A stretch of 21,255 bases of DNA from JAKBCQ01 sp021807585 (GTDB taxonomy: Bacteria; Planctomycetota; Planctomycetia; Isosphaerales; Isosphaeraceae). The stretch is taken from positions 1 to 21,255 of the forward strand of contig DAHWFG010000185.1 of assembly GCA_027325115.1 (NCBI GenBank), written 5' to 3'. The notes under the pieces are model-generated. The model was given only the letters and a program-made list of their open reading frames with translations. It was not told the origin of the DNA and searched no databases. This document shows, piece after piece, positions 7,716-14,479 of this stretch. Each line of letters begins with the position of its first letter. The stretch's first letter is position 1. The position numbers and the translations under genes were made by a program.

Positions 7716-9650
7716 TTATGCATAATTGCGCCGCCATAATTCGAGCATTACGAGCGACCAGAGTCGGTACGCGTGATCGCGGCGATTGTTCACGTGTTCA
7801 TCGATCATCCGTTCAATCGCGTCGCGGCGAAAGACGCCCCACGCGATCGCCGCGGGGTCGAGGAGGATCTCCTTCAATTCGCCTTTGAGTTCGGTGCGAA
7901 ACCAGCGATCGATCGGCACGCCGAAGCCCATTTTACGGCGGTTGCGGATCGCCCTGGGCAAGAGATCGGCGCACGCGCGTTTGAGGACGAGTTTTGATCC
8001 TCCGCGCGCGACCCCGAGCTTTCGGCTCGATTCCAGCGCGATCGCCTGTTCGACGATCCGGTGATCGAGAAACGGGCTTCGGCATTCGAGCCCGTGCGCC
8101 ATGCTCGCCAGATCGACTTTCACCAGCAGATCCCCGGGTAAATACGTGACGATATCGGCGATCATCGCGCGCGAAAGATCGTCTCTTCGATCGGCGAGAT
8201 TCCACGCGTCATATAAATAGGTTTTGGGATCGATCGTTCGGGTCGCTTCGATCGAACCCGAGGTTCGATCTCCCTCGCCGACGAGCCGGTCGATCCATTC
8301 ATCGGTATATAAAGACATTCGCGTTGATTCGTCGCCGAGCGCGATCCAGCGGAGGTAGCGATCGGCGGGTTGATCGGCGAGCGCCTCGAGCCAGCGGCGA
8401 ATCTTGCGGAGCTTCGTTTTGGCTTTGACCGACACGGGGAGGGCGCGCGCCAGGGGACCCGCGAGGAAGCGACGGAGCGATTCGGGCGAACGGTCGAGGA
8501 CGCCCGCGAGACCGAGAGCGCGGTAGCGATCGTAACCGCCGAAGAGTTCGTCTCCCGCGTCTCCCGTGAGCGCGACGGTGACGTACCGCCGCGTCTCCCG
8601 CGCCACGTGCCAAGTCGGCAGCGCCGAGCTGTCGGCGAACGGTTCGTCGAATTGCACCGCGAGCTCGGTCGTCGTCTCCCACGCGCGCGGCTTGACGATG
8701 AACTGGTGATGTTCGGTCCGAAATGAAGCCGCCGCGAGCAGCGCGTAATCGAGCTCGTCGAACGCGGGTTCGTCGAAACCGATTGAAAACGTTTCAATTG
8801 GATGATTCGAGTGTTTCTTCATCAATCCAACGACGATCGTCGAATCGACGCCTCCCGAGAGGAACGCTCCCAGGGGGACGTCGGCGATCATCTGTTCGCG
8901 GACCGAATCGTCGAGCGAGGCGCGTAATTCCTCGGCCTCGACCTCGATCGATCGATGCGTTTCGCGATTCCAATCGGGTTCCCAGTAGCGTTTTATGGTG
9001 AACGCCCCCTCATGCCAGACCGCGTACGACGCGGGGGGAAGTTTGCGCGTTTCGCGGAAAATCGTCTCGGGGCTGGGGATATAACCGTAGGTTAAGTATA
9101 AATCGATCGAGCGCGGATCGATCGTTCGGGCGATCGGGGGATCGCGCAGCGCGAGGATCGCCTTGAGCTCGCTCGCGAAGACGATCCGATCGTCTTCAAG
9201 GTGATAGACGAGGGGTTTCTGGCCGAGCCGGTCGCGCGCCAGGATCAGCTTGCGCCGCGCCGCGTCCCAGATCGCGACGGCGAACATGCCTCTTAAGTAA
9301 GAAAACATATTTTCGCCTTCGTCTTCATATAAGTGAACAATAGTTTCTCCGTCTCCCGCGGATTTGAGGACGTGTCCTTTGGCCTCGAGCCTTCGGCGCA
9401 AAGACTGGTAATTATAAATTTCTCCGTTAAAAACGGCGCGGACGGTTCCTGTCTCGTTCGCAAGCGGCTGGCGGGAGCCTTCGAGATCGATGATCGACAA
9501 TCTTCGGAAGCCGAGCGCGGCGTGATCGTCGCGGAAGAATCCCGAGTCGTCGGGTCCGCGATGAATGAGCCGTTCGGTCATGGCGGCGAGGTCGTTTTCG
9601 GAAAGACGAATTCCGCGCGGGGTCCATGCAGATCCACAGATACCACACAT
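7716..9650 (-). CDS. asnB: Glutamine-hydrolysing asparagine synthase (AsnB-type amidotransferase)
   Basis: Transfers ammonia from glutamine to an ATP-activated carboxylate. The classical reaction is aspartate to asparagine, but paralogues amidate sugars or cell-envelope components. The start is ATG at 9650, because the N-terminal nucleophile cysteine must follow Met: MCGICG. The class II glutaminase domain (about 1-215) has RGPDDSG, RLSIIDLEGSRQP and FNGEIYNY. The synthetase domain (about 235-644) has the pyrophosphate loop SGGVDS at 265-270, then LTGDAGDELFGGYDRY and CRSPFLDHRIVE. At 644 residues it is longer than E. coli AsnB and matches the longer AsnB forms common in polysaccharide loci. 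The frame stays open 204 codons upstream, but that part is intergenic repeat-bearing sequence. The ribosome binding site is weak (AAAGA). No asparagine pathway neighbours are present. Confidence 0.94.
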   Translation of the reverse strand: MCGICGSAWTPRGIRLSENDLAAMTERLIHRGPDDSGFFRDDHAALGFRRLSIIDLEGSRQPLANETGTVRAVFNGEIYNYQSLRRRLEAKGHVLKSAGDGETIVHLYEDEGENMFSYLRGMFAVAIWDAARRKLILARDRLGQKPLVYHLEDDRIVFASELKAILALRDPPIARTIDPRSIDLYLTYGYIPSPETIFRETRKLPPASYAVWHEGAFTIKRYWEPDWNRETHRSIEVEAEELRASLDDSVREQMIADVPLGAFLSGGVDSTIVVGLMKKHSNHPIETFSIGFDEPAFDELDYALLAAASFRTEHHQFIVKPRAWETTTELAVQFDEPFADSSALPTWHVARETRRYVTVALTGDAGDELFGGYDRYRALGLAGVLDRSPESLRRFLAGPLARALPVSVKAKTKLRKIRRWLEALADQPADRYLRWIALGDESTRMSLYTDEWIDRLVGEGDRTSGSIEATRTIDPKTYLYDAWNLADRRDDLSRAMIADIVTYLPGDLLVKVDLASMAHGLECRSPFLDHRIVEQAIALESSRKLGVARGGSKLVLKRACADLLPRAIRNRRKMGFGVPIDRWFRTELKGELKEILLDPAAIAWGVFRRDAIERMIDEHVNNRRDHAYRLWSLVMLELWRRNYA

Positions 9651-9717
9651 GCGTATTATTCTTTCATAAGAGGATTGACGGCGGATCGTTTGGAATCGCG
9701 CGGTTATTGGTCGTGAG

Positions 9718-9782
9718 CGGCCGTTGCTTCGCGGCCGAGGCTTCGCTGCCGTTGCTTCGCGGCCGTTGCTTCGCGGCCGTGG
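9718..9782. repeat. 14-base tandem repeat, about 4.5 copies
   Basis: Unit CGGCCGTTGCTTCG occurs at 9718-9731, 9732-9745 (two mismatches), 9746-9759 (one mismatch) and 9760-9773, with a partial fifth copy from 9774. The period is not a multiple of three, which argues against a coding role. It lies about 70 bases upstream of the asnB start. Confidence 0.85.
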
Positions 9783-10037
9783 TGTCAAAAGCGTGGGCCG
9801 AAGTCGATCGGTCGTCGCGATCGAAAAAATCGGTGGAAATTGGGGTCGACGAACGCGTCGTCCCGGTGGATGATATTCGATCTTCGCGCCCAAGTCGGCG
9901 CGAGTCGGGCCAAGCGGCGACGAATCGACGACGGACGATCGGCTTTTGGGGTGATCGTCGGCGGCGGAAGAAGGGTCCTGGGCGCGGATCATGGAACCGC
10001 TTTTGCGAGCGGCCTTGATTTTTTTTCGATCGCGCTC

Positions 10038-10067
10038 TTGTATCTCCGTCGATCGTCTCGCTAAGAT
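10038..10067 (+). promoter_or_regulatory. Weak promoter candidate for the rpmJ-rplQ operon
   Basis: TTGTAT (10038-10043) and TAAGAT (10062-10067) are separated by 18 bases, matching three and four of six consensus positions. It sits about 120 bases before rpmJ. It is the best pair I could find in this gap, but could be chance. Confidence 0.2.
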
Positions 10068-10185
10068 AACCCAATTCGGCCCCGGGTTGATCAAACGCAA
10101 GCCGCCGCGCTGATGGATATTCGGCGGGGCGATTGCTGTTTTGTCGTCGGCCCGGATGGAAAGAGGAAAGCGAGAGCGTCTTACG

Positions 10186-10299
10186 ATGAAGGTTCGAGCG
10201 AGCGTCAAGCGGATCTGCGAGAGTTGCAAAATCGTCCGTCGTCGCGGCAAGGTGTTCGTCATTTGCTCGAACCCTCGTCACAAGCAACGGCAAGGTTGA
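10186..10299 (+). CDS. rpmJ: 50S ribosomal protein L36 (zinc-binding form)
   Basis: A 37-residue basic protein of the large ribosomal subunit, read directly as MKVRASVKRICESCKIVRRR and ending in HKQRQG. Zinc ligands C11, C14, C27 and H32 are all present, so it is the zinc-binding form; zinc-free forms used by some bacteria at low zinc lack these. A GAGAG sits nine bases before the ATG. It is the first gene of the cluster here. In many bacteria secY, adk, map and infA come just before it, but here a 535-base gap and divergent asnB do. Confidence 0.96.
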   Translation: MKVRASVKRICESCKIVRRRGKVFVICSNPRHKQRQG

Positions 10300-10412
10300 G
10301 ATTGCGTCGTCGGCTTTCGCGTTTGCGACGGCCGAGCGGTGTTGTTTCGTGCGGTCAATTATGGTGTCGCGCTTCGTCCAACGTATCGGGATGAATCCCG
10401 GAGATCGATCGT

Positions 10413-10796
10413 ATGCCCCGTATTCTCGGTGTCGATATTCCCAACGACAAGCGAACGCTGATTTCGCTCCGTTACATTTATGGTATCGGTCCTTCCTTAT
10501 CGGTGCAGCTTTGCGAGCGAACGGGGATCGACCCCGACAAGCGCGCCAAGGATCTGACCGAAGACGAATTGGCGCGGTTGGCGTCGTTATTGGATAACGA
10601 GTACGTCGTTGAAGGGGCGTTGCGTCGCCAGACGCAGCAAAGCATCGCGCGATTGCGAGACATCGGTTGTTACCGGGGTTTACGGCATCGCAAGGGGCTT
10701 CCGGTGCGGGGTCAACGGACGCGAACGAACGCACGCACGCGCAAGGGTCCGCGAAAGACCGTCGCGGGCAAGAAGGGCGTGAAAGAAATGCGCTAA
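10413..10796 (+). CDS. rpsM: 30S ribosomal protein S13
   Basis: Head protein of the small subunit that contacts the large subunit and P-site tRNA. The 127-residue sequence has the full family pattern: MPRILGVDIPNDKR at the start, YIYGIGPSLS (helix-hairpin-helix), the dimerisation-type ALRR region, GCYRGLRHRKGLPVRGQRT near residue 90, and the basic tail TRKGPRKTVAGKK. A GGAGA lies about nine bases before the ATG. It follows rpmJ by 113 bases. Confidence 0.98.
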   Translation: MPRILGVDIPNDKRTLISLRYIYGIGPSLSVQLCERTGIDPDKRAKDLTEDELARLASLLDNEYVVEGALRRQTQQSIARLRDIGCYRGLRHRKGLPVRGQRTRTNARTRKGPRKTVAGKKGVKEMR

Positions 10797-11065
10797 TCGT
10801 CACGAAGCGTCGCGTCGCGCGGTTGATCGCGGCGGTTTTCGAGTCGAGGGTTTTGGACCGCTCGAAACGATCGTGAAAGCGCGATCGGCTCGGGGGGGAC
10901 GAACACGAGCGCCGCGAATTGACGCATGCCCGTTTTCACGTGTGATCGCGGGGTTGAGCGTTTTTCGGCCGCGAATGTTGGTGTGAGTGAATCATCGGGA
11001 TTGCCGGCGAGATTGATGAAGAGCCGCGGGGGTATCGCCCCGCCAGACCAAGGAGCGAACGACAC
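10797..11065 (+). other. Wide rpsM-rpsK spacer with a hairpin before the rpsK ribosome binding site
   Basis: About 269 bases with no credible gene in a place where most bacteria have only tens of bases. A GC hairpin, GCGGGG (11026-11031) pairing with CCCCGC (11038-11043), ends eight bases before the AGGAG (11051-11055) that serves rpsK. It could be an internal promoter or leader region; nothing in it identifies the regulator. Confidence 0.35.
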
Positions 11066-11446
11066 GTGGCGAAGGCCAAAAAGCGAAAGACGCGACGCAA
11101 CGTCAGCCGAGCCGTCGTGCACATCAAGGCGACGTTCAACAACACGACCGTGACGATCACCGATCCCAACGGGGACGCCTTGTGTTGGGCTTCGTCGGGA
11201 ACCGTGGGCTTCAAGGGAAGCCGAAAAAGCACGCCGTTCGCGGCTCAGCGCGCCGCCGAGACCGCGGCGGGAGCGGCGAGCAAATTCGGCGTTCGCGAGG
11301 TCGAGGTGAAGGTCAAGGGGCCGGGATCGGGGCGTGAAAGCGCGATCACGGCTTTACAGGCGTGCGGTCTTTCGATCAAGGCGATCGAAGACGTCACCCC
11401 CCTCCCCCACAACGGCTGTCGCCCTCCCAAAAAGCGCCGCGTTTGA
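11066..11446 (+). CDS. rpsK: 30S ribosomal protein S11
   Basis: Platform protein of the small subunit. The 126-residue sequence shows the family landmarks VVHIKATFNNTTVTITDPNG, WASSGTVGFKGSRKSTPFAA, VKGPGSGRESAITALQ, and the C-terminal DVTPLPHNGCRPPKKRRV. The start is GTG at 11066, giving the expected N-terminus MAKAKKRKTRR, with AGGAG ten bases upstream. It lies between rpsM and rpsD as in the standard alpha operon. Confidence 0.98.
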   Translation: MAKAKKRKTRRNVSRAVVHIKATFNNTTVTITDPNGDALCWASSGTVGFKGSRKSTPFAAQRAAETAAGAASKFGVREVEVKVKGPGSGRESAITALQACGLSIKAIEDVTPLPHNGCRPPKKRRV

Positions 11447-11530
11447 GCCCGCGCGGCCCGTTTTTTCACGATCGTACAGAGACTTTAACGATAACGGTGT
11501 GATCACAAGCAAAAAGGCGCCAGGAGGATC

Positions 11531-12160
11531 ATGGGACGTTACATCGGACCGGTTTGTCGGCTTTGCCGCCGCGAGGGGATGAAGTTGTTCCTCAAGGGGA
11601 CGCGGTGCGATTCGCCCAAATGTGCGATCGCGCGCGACCGAGGCGTGCCGGGCATGCATCAGTTTCGTCGCGGTAAGCCGAGCGAATACGCGATTCGACT
11701 TCGCGAAAAACAAAAAGTGAAGCGCTATTACGGAATTTTCGAACGTCAATTCCGTAAATATTTTGATATGGCGGCGCGTCGTCCCGGCAACACCGGCGAC
11801 GCCTTGATGGCGATCCTTGAGCGTCGTCTCGACAACGTCGTCACTCGGCTTGGTTTCGCGCTGTCGCGGAAGCAAGCGCGGCAGATGATTCGCCACGGCC
11901 ATTTTCTGGTGAACGGCCATAAGGTCGATATCCCCAGCTATTTGGTTCGGCCCGGCGAGGTGATCAAGATCAAAACGCGTGAGCAATCGGCCAAGTTGGC
12001 GATCTCGAACCTCGCGGTCGAGGGTATGCCTCCCGTTCCCGAATGGCTCGATCGGATCTCGAACGATCCTCCCGAGGGGCGGGTGGCGCGGATGCCGAGC
12101 AACCAGGACATCAGCGTCCCGGTCACGCCTCAATTGATCGTCGAATTGCTTAGTCGTTGA
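11531..12160 (+). CDS. rpsD: 30S ribosomal protein S4 (zinc-binding form)
   Basis: Primary 16S-rRNA-binding assembly protein, and in E. coli the autorepressor of the alpha operon. The 209-residue protein has C9, C12, C26 and C31 (CRLC...CDSPKC), the zinc-binding N-terminus of C+ type S4. The S4 RNA-binding domain follows about residues 96-160 (RRLDNVVTRLGFALSRKQAR, HGHFLVNGHKVDIPSYLV). A strong AGGAGG stands four bases ahead of the ATG, the best ribosome binding site in the window. It lies 84 bases after rpsK. Confidence 0.98.
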   Translation: MGRYIGPVCRLCRREGMKLFLKGTRCDSPKCAIARDRGVPGMHQFRRGKPSEYAIRLREKQKVKRYYGIFERQFRKYFDMAARRPGNTGDALMAILERRLDNVVTRLGFALSRKQARQMIRHGHFLVNGHKVDIPSYLVRPGEVIKIKTREQSAKLAISNLAVEGMPPVPEWLDRISNDPPEGRVARMPSNQDISVPVTPQLIVELLSR

Positions 12161-12414
12161 CAGACGTTCATCGAGAGCGCGGCGATTCGCCGCACGTCTC
12201 GCGCCGCTGTACGGATCAAGCTGATTTGTTGTTTTGATCGTCGAGGGATTTTCGTTATTGGACCGCGATCGGACCCGAGGATGGGCGATCGCTTGCACGA
12301 CCGACCGATCTCCGCTCCTCCGGTTCGAGGGAATCACGGCCGACACGACGAGTCGAGCCGATTTCATCGGATGGGACGAGAGCGGATTTCCCGTTTTCTT
12401 GGAGATTTCGCGCG
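12161..12414 (+). other. Wide rpsD-rpoA spacer with a small GC hairpin
   Basis: About 254 bases with no credible gene. GCGGCG (12179-12184) pairs with CGCCGC (12188-12193) just after the rpsD stop; no T-run follows directly. It could be an attenuator, an RNA-processing site or an internal promoter region that sets rpoA output apart from the ribosomal proteins. I see no consensus promoter. Confidence 0.35.
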
Positions 12415-13416
12415 ATGCGCATCCGTTGGCGCGGCCTCGAACTTCCCAGCCGAGTAATTTGCAACCGCGAAAAACTGACCGATTCGTACGGCGAATTCCA
12501 TGTCGAGCCGTTCGAACGCGGTTTCGGCCATACCGTCGGCAACAGCTTGCGACGGATTCTCCTCTCCAGTCTCGAGGGGAGCTCCGTCACAAAGATCAAA
12601 ATCGAAGGCATTCAGCACGAATTTTCGTCGATCCCCGGCATGGTTGAAGACATCACCGATCTGGTGCTCAATCTCAAGGGGCTCGTCGTCAAGAATCATA
12701 CCGAGCACAATCGGACGATTCGCATCGAGCGCGAGCGGCGCGGCGTCGTAACCGCCGCCGATATCCAGCACGACGAATCGGTCGAGGTCGTCAATCCCGA
12801 TCATATCTTGTGCACGCTGACCGATGACGTGCGGCTGGCGATCGATATGACCGTCGAGAACGGTCGTGGTTATCGTCCCGCCGCCGAGGGGCACACCGAG
12901 GATCTCGAAATCGGCGCGATCCCGATCGACGCGATCTTCAGCCCGGTGATTCGTTGCGAATACCGCGTCGAGAACACCCGCGTCGGTCAGCGAACGAATT
13001 ATGATAAGTTGATCTTGAAGCTCTGGACGACGGGGACGCTCGGCCCCGAGATGGCGCTCGTCGAAGCGGCGAAGATTATGCGCAAGCATTTGAATCCGTT
13101 TGTCCAGTATTACGAACCGGGACCGGGATTGCCTTCGGACGCGATCGGCGGCGACGGTTACCGCGACATGCCGATCGACGCCGAACTCGAACGGAAGCTC
13201 AATATGAGCCTGGCCGAGCTTGAACTTTCGGTGCGCGCCACGAATTGCCTTGAAAGCGAGGGGATCACGACCGTCCGCGATCTCGTCAGCCGGAGCGAGC
13301 CGCAACTCCTCACCGTCCGCAATTTCGGCGAGACGACGCTCAAGGAGGTGAAGGCCAAACTGCTCGAGATCGGCCTCGATCTGGGCATGAACGTGCCGAT
13401 CCGGGGGGGCGTTTGA
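12415..13416 (+). CDS. rpoA: DNA-directed RNA polymerase subunit alpha
   Basis: Alpha subunit that dimerises to nucleate RNA polymerase assembly. The 333-residue protein has the N-terminal assembly domain (about 1-230), including ERGFGHTVGNSLRRILLSSL, the ITDLVLNLKGLV strand and NYDKLILKLWTTGTLGP. A linker leads to the C-terminal domain (about 265-330: SVRATNCLESEGITTVRDLV, LLTVRNFGETTLKEVKAKL), which contacts promoter UP elements and activators. The ATG at 12415 has GGAG ten bases upstream. It is full length, with no unusual insertion. Confidence 0.98.
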   Translation: MRIRWRGLELPSRVICNREKLTDSYGEFHVEPFERGFGHTVGNSLRRILLSSLEGSSVTKIKIEGIQHEFSSIPGMVEDITDLVLNLKGLVVKNHTEHNRTIRIERERRGVVTAADIQHDESVEVVNPDHILCTLTDDVRLAIDMTVENGRGYRPAAEGHTEDLEIGAIPIDAIFSPVIRCEYRVENTRVGQRTNYDKLILKLWTTGTLGPEMALVEAAKIMRKHLNPFVQYYEPGPGLPSDAIGGDGYRDMPIDAELERKLNMSLAELELSVRATNCLESEGITTVRDLVSRSEPQLLTVRNFGETTLKEVKAKLLEIGLDLGMNVPIRGGV

Positions 13417-13490
13417 CGCCTCGCGATCGCAAGACTTCCAGATTCGTTAGAAGAAATGATATCCTTTTCCGATAACCGAAGTGATCGAAC

Positions 13491-13901
13491 ATGAGACATC
13501 GCAAAGCCGGTCGAAAGTTCAAACGAACGCCCGAGCATCGTCGGATGCTGTTGCGCAATCTCGCCACGTCGTTCTTCGAGCACGGGCGGATGGAGACGAC
13601 GCTCGCCAAGGCGAAAGAGGTTCAACCGTTCGCCGAGAAGTTGATCACGCTCGCCAAGGACGGCTGGGATCTCACGCGATTCCGTCGCGTCCTCGCCGTC
13701 GTCACGCGGAAAGACATCGCGTTCAAGCTGTTCAACGAGATCGGCCCCAAGTTCAAGGATCGTCCCGGCGGCTACACGCGACTTTACAAGCTCGCCAAGG
13801 TGCGTCAGGGAGACGCCGCGCCGATGGGAGTTCTTACGCTCCTCGGCGAGGGGGATGAAGTCAAATCGCCGGTGCGGCCCGCGATCGTTTCCAAGAATTA
13901 A
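13491..13901 (+). CDS. rplQ: 50S ribosomal protein L17
   Basis: Large-subunit protein near the exit tunnel. The 136-residue sequence starts MRHRKAGRKFKRTPEHRRML with the family pattern LLRNLATSFFEHGRMETTLAKAKEVQPFAEKLIT. It ends in the strand GGYTRLYKLAKVRQGDAAPM and a short extension that makes it slightly longer than E. coli L17. It lies 74 bases after rpoA, the standard end of the alpha operon. The ribosome binding site is weak. Confidence 0.97.
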   Translation: MRHRKAGRKFKRTPEHRRMLLRNLATSFFEHGRMETTLAKAKEVQPFAEKLITLAKDGWDLTRFRRVLAVVTRKDIAFKLFNEIGPKFKDRPGGYTRLYKLAKVRQGDAAPMGVLTLLGEGDEVKSPVRPAIVSKN

Positions 13902-13913
13902 CACAGGTAAGAC

Positions 13914-14357
13914 GTGAGCGAACGTTACGATCCGCATTGCGTGTTTTGCAAGATCGCGCGGGGGGCGATTCCCGCCGAAACGATCGTCGAAACGAGCGAG
14001 GCGATCGTCTTCCTCGACATCAACCCGGTCAATCCCGGCCACCTGCTCGTCGTTCCCAGGGAACACCACGCGCATCTGTGCGAGCTTCCCGCGGCGATCG
14101 CGGCGCATGTCGGCGGGCTGCTTCCCGGCCTCTGCCGCGCCGTTCAGGCCGCCACGGGCGCCGACGGAGTGAACGTGATCGTCAACATCGGCGCCGCCGC
14201 GGGGCAAACGATCGATCACGGCCATTGGCACGTCATCCCCCGCTTCCACGCCGACGCCGTCGATTGGCCCTGGCCGCACGCCGAATACCTCGGCGACGAA
14301 CGCGCCCAGATGCGTTTTCGTATCGAACGTGAATATAAAGCGATGAAAGCCGATTGA
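13914..14357 (+). CDS. HIT-family (histidine triad) nucleotide hydrolase/transferase
   Basis: Small cytoplasmic HIT protein, expected to hydrolyse nucleoside phosphoramidates or dinucleoside polyphosphates. The 147-residue protein begins with CVFCKI (C9, C12), a zinc-binding feature of Hint-type members. FLDINPVNPGHLLVVPREHH follows, then GQTIDHGHWHVIPR, in which H102, H104 and H106 form the triad; H104 should be the catalytic nucleophile. The start is GTG at 13914, twelve bases after the rplQ stop, with an AGG about six bases upstream. It is therefore probably the last gene of the ribosomal operon; a strong hairpin follows. The exact substrate cannot be told from sequence. Confidence 0.94.
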   Translation: MSERYDPHCVFCKIARGAIPAETIVETSEAIVFLDINPVNPGHLLVVPREHHAHLCELPAAIAAHVGGLLPGLCRAVQAATGADGVNVIVNIGAAAGQTIDHGHWHVIPRFHADAVDWPWPHAEYLGDERAQMRFRIEREYKAMKAD

Positions 14358-14384
14358 TCGGTTCACGCGGTCGATTCCAACGCG

Positions 14385-14434
14385 AACAAGCGATCGCCTC
14401 GACCGCGCACCGGTCGAAACGATCGCTTGTTTCT
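14385..14434 (+). terminator. Strong two-tier hairpin terminator after the ribosomal operon
   Basis: AACAAGCGATCG (14385-14396) pairs perfectly with CGATCGCTTGTT (14420-14431). Inside, TCGACCG (14399-14405) pairs with CGGTCGA (14411-14417) around a five-base loop. A short T-rich tail follows on the plus strand. It lies between the HIT gene stop (14357) and the convergent gene whose stop is at 14480, so it may serve both strands. Confidence 0.75.
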
Positions 14435-14479
14435 GCATTTCATGATCATAATTGAGAGCCGATCGATCGAACCGAACCG

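Larger units (their letters stand above)
9651..10185. other. Divergent intergenic region between asnB and the alpha ribosomal operon
   Basis: About 535 bases without a credible gene. It contains the 14-base tandem repeat (9718-9782), a small hairpin followed by an eight-T run (9997-10026), and a weak plus-strand promoter candidate before rpmJ. Open frames crossing it on the minus strand are Arg/Pro/Ser-rich and carry the 14-base repeats in shifting frames, so I regard them as chance. Both asnB and the ribosomal operon must be expressed from here. Confidence 0.5.

Noticed and set aside
83..9650. Reading the whole minus-strand block as one surface-polysaccharide export system
   Set aside because: The exporter is YbhGFSR-type rather than a Wzm/Wzt polysaccharide transporter, and gaps of 200 bases or more with separate promoter signals divide asnB, sodC, the glycosyltransferase and the exporter.
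9651..10262. 204-codon N-terminal extension of asnB
   Set aside because: The amidotransferase needs the Cys right after the start Met (9650). The extension is low-complexity, contains the non-triplet 14-base repeat and overlaps rpmJ.
11354..12367. 337-residue minus-strand open frame opposite rpsK and rpsD
   Set aside because: Antisense shadow; no family resemblance and no ribosome binding site.
12364..13305. 313-residue minus-strand open frame opposite rpoA
   Set aside because: Fully contained opposite a certain rpoA gene; acidic and Arg-rich shadow composition.
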